In this document: positions 23,927 through 31,444 of the stretch, one piece after another
How positions within the stretch are numbered: position 1 is the stretch's first letter
Layout: every line of letters starts with the position of its first letter
Origin: a virus
DNA length: 45,628 nucleotides
Strand: one strand, 5' to 3'
Virus record (IMG/VR): IMGVR_UViG_3300046167_000068
Span: 1-45,628 of that record
Made by a program: the position numbers and the translations under genes
The notes under the pieces: generated by a model
Seen by the model: the letters and a program-made list of their open reading frames with translations, nothing else
What the model was told of the DNA's origin: nothing
The model's database searches: none

Positions 23927-24343
23927 TTAAACTTTCTTAGTATGTCTGGTGGCTGAATCGTGCAGTCTACGCCAGTTTATCTTTTCTTTTCTTGTGTAGG
24001 TATTGTGGTATTCTTTACGTAACATAGACATAATCTGTCTTGTATTACCATAGGGTGCTATAAACTCTATACCCCAAAGCTCTTGCTTACTATCTTCTAC
24101 GTAATCTTCTTCTGTAATATAATATTCGTCATTAAGAAAATCTTTACCTGCTTCTTTATCCAACCAACACCATGTTATTAAACCTATAGGCTTGTTGTCT
24201 TGATAGTATATACGAATACGGTTATGTTTAATAGGAGCTATCAGATATCTGTAGATGTCTTCTACATTATAAACCTTATGCCATTTACTTTGTCTAAATA
24301 ATTCTAAACCATCTGCTAGAGCTTTATTATTATCTATTTGCAT
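23927..24343 (-). CDS. HlyC-like toxin-activating lysine acyltransferase
   Basis: A 138-residue protein that can be aligned by eye along much of E. coli HlyC. YLIAPIKHNRIRIYYQDNKP matches the LPAIRANQYALLTRDNYP region. ITWCWLDKEAGKDFLND matches SWANLSLENEIKYLND, and LWGIEFIAPYGN matches KWFIDWIAPFGD. The catalytic His of HlyC (His23) corresponds to His22 (KWHKVY), and the catalytic Asp92 to Glu93. HlyC moves a fatty acyl group from acyl-ACP to lysines of an RTX toxin; no RTX protein is present, so the target may be a virion or exported protein encoded nearby (inference). The start ATG overlaps a TATAATG. Confidence 0.75.
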   Translation of the reverse strand: MQIDNNKALADGLELFRQSKWHKVYNVEDIYRYLIAPIKHNRIRIYYQDNKPIGLITWCWLDKEAGKDFLNDEYYITEEDYVEDSKQELWGIEFIAPYGNTRQIMSMLRKEYHNTYTRKEKINWRRLHDSATRHTKKV

Positions 24344-24384
24344 TATACTAGTTTAACTCAAAAACACTAAAAAGTCAAGTTAAT

Positions 24385-24897
24385 TCAGTCAGCTAAAGGG
24401 TTATCTAGTGCTCTTTGTAGTTTAGCATTAAGTCTATCTTCCAGTTCCTTCATGGAAGATGTCTGTGATACTCTTACACGTTCTCTTTGATTCTCGAATC
24501 GTACCTCAGCATCGTCTATCATGGAACGTACTTTGTCTTCATTATCACGTACCATATCTTCTACTCTATCAGTCTGTTGTTCGATACGTAATAGATCATC
24601 CTTTAGACCGTTCTTAATATCTCTAGTGTACTCTACACTTTCTTCAACCTTTTCAGATATACCAGATACTTTAGCATCCATCACATCCATCTGTTGTTGA
24701 TATGCACCTAAGTCTAACCCTGCAACTTCTTCTATCTTTTGGTATAGAGTGAAGCCACCATACAAACCACCAACTACTGTAGACAAGAAAGCTATTATAG
24801 CTAGTACTGAACTTGCTGTTAGTTTTACACCACCAGCTTTTATTTCTTTATCTGCAAGTTTATCAATATCGGTTACATCTACAAAAGGTTCTATCAT
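24385..24897 (-). CDS. Inner-membrane protein with long coiled coil
   Basis: A 170-residue protein: a short N-terminal segment, one transmembrane helix (about 28-50), then a long charged helix (55-165) with heptad pattern and no Cys. The topology (N-terminal anchor plus periplasmic or cytoplasmic coiled coil) is that of inner-membrane spanins and of several phage envelope proteins. The stop ends the exported cassette; it overlaps the next upstream gene by one base. Confidence 0.6.
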   Translation of the reverse strand: MIEPFVDVTDIDKLADKEIKAGGVKLTASSVLAIIAFLSTVVGGLYGGFTLYQKIEEVAGLDLGAYQQQMDVMDAKVSGISEKVEESVEYTRDIKNGLKDDLLRIEQQTDRVEDMVRDNEDKVRSMIDDAEVRFENQRERVRVSQTSSMKELEDRLNAKLQRALDNPLAD

Positions 24898-25313
24898 TAG
24901 TTCTCAAAGTCCATACCACCTGACTGTTGCAGGTTCTTCAATGCTTCTAACTCATTACGTAGTTGTTGTATCTCTAGTCTACGTTGAGCTAACTCTACCT
25001 GATACAAGTCGTCACAATTAATACGAGACTTAGGTTTATCAAGAGGTATAACAACACGGGCATATAATCCTACATCTTTACTTTGGTGCGCAAAACTTGA
25101 TGGACTAAATGTACCACCTACATTATTGACTACACCTGTAACACCAAACTCTAAGTTTACACCACCACCTACAGCATTACTACAGTCTAAGTTACCTGCC
25201 CTAAATCTATCTGACTGATAGTTCATTGGTGGGTTAGGTAGTGTTAGAGCTAGGTTGTTACTCTCAGCTACTGCTGAACTAGCTACGACACATAATGCCA
25301 ATGCTAATCTCAT
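24897..25313 (-). CDS. Exported protein with C-terminal coiled coil
   Basis: A 138-residue protein with an N-terminal signal peptide (MRLALALCVVASSAVA, predicted cleavage before Glu17; no lipobox). The mature part starts with a Gly/Asn-rich beta-like region holding Cys44 and a DVGLYARVVIPLD strand with a later Cys, and ends in a charged helix LEIQQLRNELEALKNL. The ATG overlaps the stop of the upstream exported gene. It could pair across the periplasm with the neighbouring membrane-anchored coiled-coil protein. Function unknown. Confidence 0.6.
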   Translation of the reverse strand: MRLALALCVVASSAVAESNNLALTLPNPPMNYQSDRFRAGNLDCSNAVGGGVNLEFGVTGVVNNVGGTFSPSSFAHQSKDVGLYARVVIPLDKPKSRINCDDLYQVELAQRRLEIQQLRNELEALKNLQQSGGMDFEN

Positions 25314-25696
25314 GCAGGTTCACCATCAATACGTGAGCATATCCTAGAGACAACCAAAGTTCTTGAGTCTGTCTTTTTTCTTACCTTTGATGTAGTACAA
25401 ATATATGTAGCTTCATCTAAATCTAACTCACGTATATACACAATAAAATCTTTACGTTCTTTATAACCTACTTTAATGATTCTATACTTAGATGAGAATG
25501 GTAGATTTGTAAAGTTTAAATCAAACAAATCTATCTGATAATACTCTACATCTTCCCGTGAGTTAAACAAAGACATCTCTGCTTTAACTACACCTGCAAC
25601 ATACGTAGGCTTTAACATTGGGTAGGCTGGTGTCATTTCATGTGCAGAAACAACAGTAGCCCAACCCATAAACGCTATGATTAGTTTATTTAGCAA
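25310..25696 (-). CDS. Secreted single-domain beta protein, TTG start, possibly chaperone-like
   Basis: From TTG 25696 the frame gives 128 residues with a proper signal peptide: MLNK, a hydrophobic core LIIAFMGWATVV, and SA-HE cleavage. A longer ATG-started version (from 25798) would lie inside the pilin-like gene and bury the signal, so TTG is preferred; no clear ribosome site is visible, so coupling to the gene upstream (11-base overlap) is likely. The mature part alternates beta strands (KAEMSLFNSRED, EYYQIDLFDLNF, KDFIVYIREL), faintly like the first Ig domain of PapD-type pilus chaperones. Two cysteines are present. The assignment is speculative; the export signal is clear. Confidence 0.55.
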   Translation of the reverse strand: MLNKLIIAFMGWATVVSAHEMTPAYPMLKPTYVAGVVKAEMSLFNSREDVEYYQIDLFDLNFTNLPFSSKYRIIKVGYKERKDFIVYIRELDLDEATYICTTSKVRKKTDSRTLVVSRICSRIDGEPA

Positions 25697-26186
25697 TACA
25701 AGTAGCCTGTACAACTGCAGTGTACGTACCTCCCGGCAAAGGTTTAGCTGAACCGTAGACTGCACTTGATGCAGTAGAGAACCATGTTGAACCTGCAAGA
25801 GTTAGGTTAAAGATAGTGGTACTATCTACTACAACTTTTGCATCATTATAAGCTGACATTCCTGACACAGAAGTTTTAGTTACACTTGTACTTCCTGTCC
25901 ATGCAAGTGTATCTGTAAGGTTGGGTGAAGAGCTAAAGGATGTAGGGTGAGTTATGTTTGCAGTGTATGAGTCTGCAATAGATACATCAAACCTAATCAC
26001 AGGTAGTACACCACCATCTGAAGGTGTTGTGCTTAACTTACTGGCAATAGGGTTGCCGTATACACCAGCTTTATCTGCTTGAATAACACACTTGGCGGCT
26101 ACGCTTCCTGTAATATCTACAGTAGCAAATGCTGGTAATGCACAAAGTGATAGTAGTGCTGTTAAATATTTCATTGTATTCCTCAT
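25686..26186 (-). CDS. Exported pilin-like / spore-coat-U-like protein
   Basis: A 166-residue protein with a signal peptide (best start Met5: MKYLTALLSLCALPAFA, cleavage before Thr22). The mature domain is Ser/Thr-rich and beta-stranded, with Cys33 near the start and Cys163 at the end. Its last strand, PLPGGTYTAVVQATC, resembles the closing strand of fimbrial and spore-coat-U subunits (PxGxYxxxVxV). The fold is probably an Ig-like pilin sandwich with a disulfide between the termini. The neighbour below is a secreted Ig-like protein and the neighbour above another exported protein. Such a gene is unusual in a podovirus late operon. Confidence 0.6.
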   Translation of the reverse strand: MRNTMKYLTALLSLCALPAFATVDITGSVAAKCVIQADKAGVYGNPIASKLSTTPSDGGVLPVIRFDVSIADSYTANITHPTSFSSSPNLTDTLAWTGSTSVTKTSVSGMSAYNDAKVVVDSTTIFNLTLAGSTWFSTASSAVYGSAKPLPGGTYTAVVQATCIAK

Positions 26187-27055
26187 TTGTTATACTGCAT
26201 GTCTACCATTTTTTCATGTAGTACTTGTTGGGCTAAATTGTTTCGTAAAGCTTTCTTGTTGTCGGGTATAGTTCCATCTTTTAATCCAGCTGCATCGTTT
26301 AGTGTACCGCCGTTTATCTTAGCATTATAATACATATTGATATTAGTTTGTTTGTTTAAGGCTAATATTATATCGCTTTGATTCTGTGCCTTGAATAGTG
26401 TAAGAGCATTAGCTGAGGCAGTCAATCCCATCTCTATGCGTGTCTCTTCTTCTTCCTCTTCTTCATCTAGTATAAGTTTACCATCTTCGTCATACTGAAA
26501 CTCTTCAGCTTCTAGTGTATCTATAACTGCATCATCTTCTAGTGCATCATATACTACAACCTCTGGTATCTCAGGCATAGGCTTAACATAACCTGCACAA
26601 GATGGGTCAGACTGTGGATCATAGCATTTGTCTAACCTGTAGTTGTATATTACAACAGCATCTTTAACAGTTCCTTCACCCTCAACTTCAACAAACCCAG
26701 TACCCCATTTAGATGCTGGTATATTTGAAAGAGGGAAAGACTTAACAATAGTATTTCCGGGTACGCCAGACCAGTCATCAGTCTCTCTAAATGTATAACC
26801 ATCTCCACTTGCGTTGTGATTACCTACATGTACCTTCATGTCTGCATGTGGGTCTTTTACTGTAGTGTATCTATATAGTAATCCATTTATATCTACACCA
26901 GCAATACTAGGTAATATAGAATCCATAGACCAACCTAATGCACCTGATGCCGCATTACCTGTAGCTCCATACGTATATGGTTCAGAGTAGGAGTAAGAAG
27001 GCAAGAGTACTAAAGATAACACCCAAGCCAATCTTAGTTTCACTGTTTTCATCAA
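26183..27055 (-). CDS. Exported protein with poly-Glu segment, unknown function
   Basis: A 290-residue protein with a clear signal peptide (MMKTVKLRLAWVLSLVLLPS, then YSYSEP). The mature part has a Gly/Asn-rich beta region (residues 25-135), a small Cys pair around CYDPQSDPSC, a strongly acidic hinge (EEEEEEET near 205) and a helical C-terminus. Its first 74 bases overlap the 3' end of the upstream gene in another frame, so the same DNA encodes this signal peptide and the upstream protein's C-terminal membrane helix. No family recognised. Confidence 0.6.
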   Translation of the reverse strand: MMKTVKLRLAWVLSLVLLPSYSYSEPYTYGATGNAASGALGWSMDSILPSIAGVDINGLLYRYTTVKDPHADMKVHVGNHNASGDGYTFRETDDWSGVPGNTIVKSFPLSNIPASKWGTGFVEVEGEGTVKDAVVIYNYRLDKCYDPQSDPSCAGYVKPMPEIPEVVVYDALEDDAVIDTLEAEEFQYDEDGKLILDEEEEEEETRIEMGLTASANALTLFKAQNQSDIILALNKQTNINMYYNAKINGGTLNDAAGLKDGTIPDNKKALRNNLAQQVLHEKMVDMQYNK

Positions 27056-27539
27056 ACATCCTATTGATTACATTATTTTGATCTCGTTCGATCTCATCTT
27101 TAACTGCTTCCATATCCCATGCTAGTCTAGCTTGATCACCAACTAATCCATCTTTAGGGCATGGTGTACCTGCATTCATCATAGCATCAAACACTCTTTC
27201 GTCTTGACACATTACCGATACTGCGGCTACCTTCATGCCCATGTCATACATAGTCTTAGCATTCTTGAGCTTCTCACAGTTCATGTCACGTACTGTACGA
27301 CCTGCTGAGATACCGAGTATCTGTGTCTGTACTGCCCCTGCTACACCTACAGTACATAAGTCAGAGTTACTTGCGCTGATTTGTGGAGAAATTGCAGAAG
27401 GTGGTGGGCTGTTGATTGTAGTATCCATAGAACCATTTGAAGTTATGGTACTATTAGTGTCAGTACGTATTGTGTCATCATCATCGGCATATGCAATACT
27501 ACCGATTAGTAAGGTAAATAGTATAAGTAAGAGTTTCAT
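26982..27539 (-). CDS. Exported, C-terminally membrane-anchored protein
   Basis: A 185-residue protein with a signal peptide (MKLLLILFTLLIGSIAYA, cleavage before DDDD), an acidic and Ser/Thr/Asn-rich linker, then a helical domain with four cysteines (LCTVG, NCEKL, MCQDE, PCPKD), likely two disulfides. It ends in a hydrophobic helix (IGLGVIFSTLAFLLLL). The topology predicts a periplasmic domain held to the inner membrane by its C-terminus. Start and stop overlap both neighbours. Function unknown. Confidence 0.6.
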   Translation of the reverse strand: MKLLLILFTLLIGSIAYADDDDTIRTDTNSTITSNGSMDTTINSPPPSAISPQISASNSDLCTVGVAGAVQTQILGISAGRTVRDMNCEKLKNAKTMYDMGMKVAAVSVMCQDERVFDAMMNAGTPCPKDGLVGDQARLAWDMEAVKDEIERDQNNVINRMFDENSETKIGLGVIFSTLAFLLLL

Positions 27540-27802
27540 TTCTCTGCTTGTTCTGCCATTCTTTCAACTAGGTTACGAATAGCTTTAATGTTTTCGTCAA
27601 TACGTCCTAGAGAAACAGCTTGTGATTGTACTGTCTTCTCTAGGGTATTAATACGAGTTTCTTGGCGAACTAAATCACGAGCATTATTTTTGACGGATGA
27701 GTCTAATGAAGACACATACCATACAAGTGATATAGTTTGTAGTACGATAGCTACGATTAACGTAACTGGTACTGACTTAGAAAGATGCCAACTCTCAGTC
27801 AT
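27536..27802 (-). CDS. Small membrane protein with coiled coil (holin/spanin-like)
   Basis: An 88-residue protein: a short cytoplasmic N-terminus, one transmembrane helix (about 11-31), then a heptad helix to the C-terminus (TRINTLEKTVQ, ENIKAIRNLVERM). The form resembles phage accessory lysis or envelope proteins, but one helix plus coiled coil is not enough to call a holin. It overlaps the upstream gene by one base and the downstream gene by 4 bases. Confidence 0.5.
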   Translation of the reverse strand: MTESWHLSKSVPVTLIVAIVLQTISLVWYVSSLDSSVKNNARDLVRQETRINTLEKTVQSQAVSLGRIDENIKAIRNLVERMAEQAEK

Positions 27803-28047
27803 TAGCTTGCTGTATAACCATTGCCAGCAGTAATAGCGGCATTAGTTGCAGTCATACTTTCGTCTGTCCAGTAATCTTTAGCAACCATTAGTTCTAGGTG
27901 CTGAGTATTACGATCCACACAGTCTTGTCTGTCTGCTGCATCATCATCTGCCATAGCATTACCTGCTATCACGTCATTGATAAGTGCAACTGAGTCACCC
28001 ATTGCTGAGTAATTCTGTGCGATTTGTTCTGTTGTTAATTCATCCAT
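27802..28047 (-). CDS. Small protein downstream of the S74 fiber
   Basis: An 81-residue acidic, Ala-rich helical protein with one Cys and no signal or membrane segment. It lies 4 bases behind the S74 fiber and one base overlaps the next gene. The position suggests a fiber-related or virion accessory role. No family recognised. Confidence 0.5.
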   Translation of the reverse strand: MDELTTEQIAQNYSAMGDSVALINDVIAGNAMADDDAADRQDCVDRNTQHLELMVAKDYWTDESMTATNAAITAGNGYTAS

Positions 28048-28051
28048 TGTT

Positions 28052-30985
28052 TTATCCTTCTAGGGTTGCGATCCGTGCTTCTAGTGCATCGTTCTTTGCT
28101 GATAATTCTTGTAGTGCTTTGACTAAGTGCCAAGTTAAGTTATCAGGGTCTACGGAGAGAACACCTGTGCTTTCTTCTTTAACACATTTAGGAAGAATAG
28201 CTTGAATCTCTTGTGCTATAGCCCCTACTTGAACACCTTTTGTTTGAATAGCATCTGAGGCATCAAGTTCTGTAATCTCATCTGCTGTACGATACTCAAA
28301 ATTACGGACTTGAATCTGGTTAATTTCATCAAGGCCAATGGTGCTATCAACAATGTTTTTCTTTAACCTACGATCAGAAGTTGTAGCCCAGCTTGAAGAG
28401 TTGTTGCCTTGATATACTCCACCACCACTCGGATCAATAAACCCTGTACTATCGCCTTTATCTAATGAGCTAGTATTACCTGCACTTAATACAATAGCAC
28501 CTGTTCTTCCCCCAGCACTAGCAGCCGCAAGATAACCCATATATATGTTAAAACTACCTGTAGTAATATTATCACCACACATGTGCCCTCCTACAAATGT
28601 ATTAAACTGACCAGTAGTTAAATCTATTCCTGCCGCTTCACCAATACCAACATTACGTCTTCCTGTAGTCATGGTAGGCAATGCCGAATAACCTACAGCA
28701 GTGTTTCCAAAGTTACTTGTTAAACTTTGACCTGCAAATGCTCCAATAAAAGTATTGTCGCTTCCACCTGTATTAGAATGACCTGCTTTAAAACCTAAAC
28801 CAGTATTATAATTTCCGTTAGTATTAGCTTCAAAAGATTCACGACCTACAGCAGTATTAAATTGACCATCAATATTATATTTTAAAGCAATGCTTCCATA
28901 GGCTGTATTATAAGAGCCTGTGGTGTTTGTAGATAACGTTCCTCCACCAAAAGCCGCATTATTAAATCCAGTAGTATTAGAATAAAGCGACTGATACCCC
29001 ACTGCCGTGTTGTTGCTTGCGGTGGTGTTGTAGGATAATGCTCCAGAACCTATAGCTGTGTTTGCCCCACCTGTTGTATTGTGTCTCATAGCAGGTTGTG
29101 CGCTACCATCATAGCCACCAACAGCCGTATTACCATTTGCTGTAGTATTGTCAGCTAAAGCATACCTACCTATGGCTACGTTACCAACACCAGTTGTATT
29201 GTCCTCTAAAGCTGATTTACCAACTGCAACTACATCTGTGCCAGTAGTATTACTTTTTGCCGCATTCATTCCAACCGCTGTATTGTCGGATGCGGTGGTG
29301 TTGCTTTCTAATGCAGAACGACCAACCGCCACATTGTATCCACCTGTAGTATTGGCGTACATAGCAATATCACCTAATGCTGTATTCTCTCCGCCTGTAG
29401 TGTTTGAGCGTAGAGATTGTCTACCTGTAGATGTATTAAACTGACCAGTAGTATTGCTATAAGCCGCTTGATAACCAACCGCTGTGTTGTTGGATGCGGT
29501 GGTGTTAAAATGTAAAGCATCCCTACCAATCGCTACGTTGGTTGCACCCGTAGTGTTATAAAACAAACTTGCTTGTCCCATAGCAGTATTACTTGAAGCT
29601 GTGGTGTTTGATGATAAAGAATGATCACCAACAGCCGTATTATAATTTCCTGTAGTGCTGGCATCTAATGCGTTTACACCTAGAGCAACGTTACTCTCAC
29701 CTGTGGTGTTGGCACTTAAAGAGTGGTAGCCTAATGATACGTTTTTATCGCCTGTTGTGTTTGCATCACCTGCTAGTCCACCAACGAATGTGTTTTGTAT
29801 GCCTGTGGTTACTGCATTACCTGCGGCGGCTCCGACTGCTGTATTGTACATATTAGCACTGTTTGTACTATTTTGATTGTATAATGCACCGTAACCTATA
29901 GCTGTAGACTGTGCGCCTGTCGTTTCTCGATACAGTGCAAACCCACCTAAAGAAGTATTATAATCACCTGTAGTAACAGCATACATAGCTCTGCTACCTA
30001 CAGTTGTGTTGTTAAAACCTTCAGTATTGCTATACCCAGCCTCATACCCAACTGCTGTGTTGTTGCTTGCAGTGGTGTTTAAACCAAGTGCAAGTGCGCC
30101 ATGCGCTGTGTTATATGAGCCTGTAGTATTCTGGGCTAGGGTAGCTCTACCAGTAGCAGTGTTGTCTGTGCCAGTAGTATTGTTTTCCAGAGCAGTTCTG
30201 CCTGTAGCCGTAAGAGTCCCAGTAGTATTAGCATACCCAGCCTTCCATCCAACAGCCGTGTTGTTACTTGCGGTGGTGTTGGACAGTAGTGCATTGTAGC
30301 CAATACCTACGTTATTCTCACCAGTCGTATTTGTTAGAATTGCCCCATAACCAACAGCTACGTTATTGCTTGCAGTAGTATTTGCTTCTAGTGACCTTCC
30401 ACCTAAAGCTACGTTAGTTCCCCCAGAGGTGTTTGCTGTCATTGCATCACGACCAATGGCTGTATTATTCCCACCAGAAGTTAGACTATCCAAAGCAGTA
30501 TTACCCAACGCCACGTTGCCAGATCCAACAGGATAGTTTCCGTCTAGCTTGATCGTGCCGCCGTCTACTGAAACATTACCAGCAACTGTAAGGCCGTCTG
30601 TTACGGCTGTGCCAGTTACGTCAATGCCTGTTGATGTTGTGGTTAGTTTGGTTGCTCCACCATAATAAAGTTGAACTTGTGCGCCATCAGTGCCTTTAAA
30701 ATAATTAGCACCGCTAATATTAGTTAACCTAACTGCACTACTTCCTTGTATAAGTAAGTCACCATCACCCACATCTGAAATATAAGATGTATTACCAGTA
30801 TGATAAATCTGTAGGTCATCTGAATCACCTAGACGTATCTTTACGTTATCACCTGCGTCTATGTTACCAGTAAACGTGGGACTAGCCGTGGGTGCAGCAC
30901 CAACAACTTCCGCAACAGAAATCTGTCCATCTGCTAGTTCAGCATTGTCAGATATTAAATTTGCTAATGTTCTTGCCTTACTCAT
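28052..30985 (-). CDS. Repeat-rich tail fiber with C-terminal Peptidase S74 auto-chaperone
   Basis: A 977-residue fiber. Residues 1-150 form a short fiber head (FTGNIDAGDNVKIRLGDS and DGTVAG-like strands). Residues about 155-820 consist of tandem 14-25-residue units of the kind NNTAVGYxAxxxNTTG, resembling the left-handed rolls of trimeric autotransporter heads, so a trimeric beta stalk is likely. The last 110 residues are an intramolecular chaperone: Ser870 and Lys875 in TSDRRLKKN give the S-x4-K catalytic dyad, with a later VGAIAQEIQAILP. This domain trims itself after assembly. It follows a fiber-assembly chaperone-like gene and precedes a small late protein. Probably a second receptor-binding fiber. 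Confidence 0.88.
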   Translation of the reverse strand: MSKARTLANLISDNAELADGQISVAEVVGAAPTASPTFTGNIDAGDNVKIRLGDSDDLQIYHTGNTSYISDVGDGDLLIQGSSAVRLTNISGANYFKGTDGAQVQLYYGGATKLTTTSTGIDVTGTAVTDGLTVAGNVSVDGGTIKLDGNYPVGSGNVALGNTALDSLTSGGNNTAIGRDAMTANTSGGTNVALGGRSLEANTTASNNVAVGYGAILTNTTGENNVGIGYNALLSNTTASNNTAVGWKAGYANTTGTLTATGRTALENNTTGTDNTATGRATLAQNTTGSYNTAHGALALGLNTTASNNTAVGYEAGYSNTEGFNNTTVGSRAMYAVTTGDYNTSLGGFALYRETTGAQSTAIGYGALYNQNSTNSANMYNTAVGAAAGNAVTTGIQNTFVGGLAGDANTTGDKNVSLGYHSLSANTTGESNVALGVNALDASTTGNYNTAVGDHSLSSNTTASSNTAMGQASLFYNTTGATNVAIGRDALHFNTTASNNTAVGYQAAYSNTTGQFNTSTGRQSLRSNTTGGENTALGDIAMYANTTGGYNVAVGRSALESNTTASDNTAVGMNAAKSNTTGTDVVAVGKSALEDNTTGVGNVAIGRYALADNTTANGNTAVGGYDGSAQPAMRHNTTGGANTAIGSGALSYNTTASNNTAVGYQSLYSNTTGFNNAAFGGGTLSTNTTGSYNTAYGSIALKYNIDGQFNTAVGRESFEANTNGNYNTGLGFKAGHSNTGGSDNTFIGAFAGQSLTSNFGNTAVGYSALPTMTTGRRNVGIGEAAGIDLTTGQFNTFVGGHMCGDNITTGSFNIYMGYLAAASAGGRTGAIVLSAGNTSSLDKGDSTGFIDPSGGGVYQGNNSSSWATTSDRRLKKNIVDSTIGLDEINQIQVRNFEYRTADEITELDASDAIQTKGVQVGAIAQEIQAILPKCVKEESTGVLSVDPDNLTWHLVKALQELSAKNDALEARIATLEG
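28550..30520 (-). repeat. Coding tandem repeats in the S74 fiber
   Basis: Roughly 2 kb of imperfect repeats encoding NTTG/NNTAVG units. At DNA level near-identical blocks such as GTGTTGTTGCTTGCGGTGG (plus-strand sense) recur near 29005, 29280, 29485, 30055 and 30255. They could drive unit gain or loss by recombination. Confidence 0.75.
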
Positions 30986-30996
30986 GTTTTATATCC

Positions 30997-31416
30997 TTAT
31001 GTTGGCTTTGTAGGCCATGTTACTGTATTCGGAAAACCTGCTTGCTCTGGTAAGTTAAGCAAGTCAGTTCGATATTGTGTCCACTCTGCTTGTTTAACAT
31101 CTGTAAGTTCAGCCCAACGTAGAGGGTTAGTAACTAGAGGGTCTACTTCATTAACTAACTTATCATCACGTTGGCCTCTTAGACTTGCCGCTAGTTCTGC
31201 ATCTAGCTCATCTTGAGTAGGTGCTACATATGCTTCAAAATCTGTGCCTATAAGTTCAAGCAATACGCTGTTGTCTACAGTCATATCTGTATCATCAGGC
31301 ATTAATCCATAGGGTATCCAACCGTGTTCTGGATGATTAATCTCTACTTCAAACGCAGTATTCTCTGCGTTAAGTGATTGTGCGTTACGCACTTCTGTTA
31401 TTGTTACGGTTGGCAT
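30997..31416 (-). CDS. Tail fiber assembly chaperone-like protein
   Basis: A 139-residue protein with an excellent ribosome site (AGGAGG). The N-terminal half is a small beta domain (NHPEHGWIPYGLMPDD). The C-terminal half contains WTQYRTDLLNLPEQAGFP followed by NTVTWPTKP, the W-xx-YR-xxL...P-xx-xxWP pattern of phage tail (fiber) assembly chaperones. It sits between the two fiber genes, as expected of a helper for one of them. Confidence 0.75.
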   Translation of the reverse strand: MPTVTITEVRNAQSLNAENTAFEVEINHPEHGWIPYGLMPDDTDMTVDNSVLLELIGTDFEAYVAPTQDELDAELAASLRGQRDDKLVNEVDPLVTNPLRWAELTDVKQAEWTQYRTDLLNLPEQAGFPNTVTWPTKPT

Positions 31417-31444
31417 AAACGCCTCCTATTGTTATTGATGTTCA

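Noticed and set aside
24344-24384. TTGACT and TATAAT upstream of the HlyC-like gene as a promoter
   Set aside because: The boxes are about 25 bases apart and the TATAAT overlaps the start codon itself, so transcription would begin inside the gene.
28550-30520. CRISPR-like direct repeats
   Set aside because: The repeats are imperfect, in frame and encode fiber stalk units; there are no regular spacers and no cas genes.
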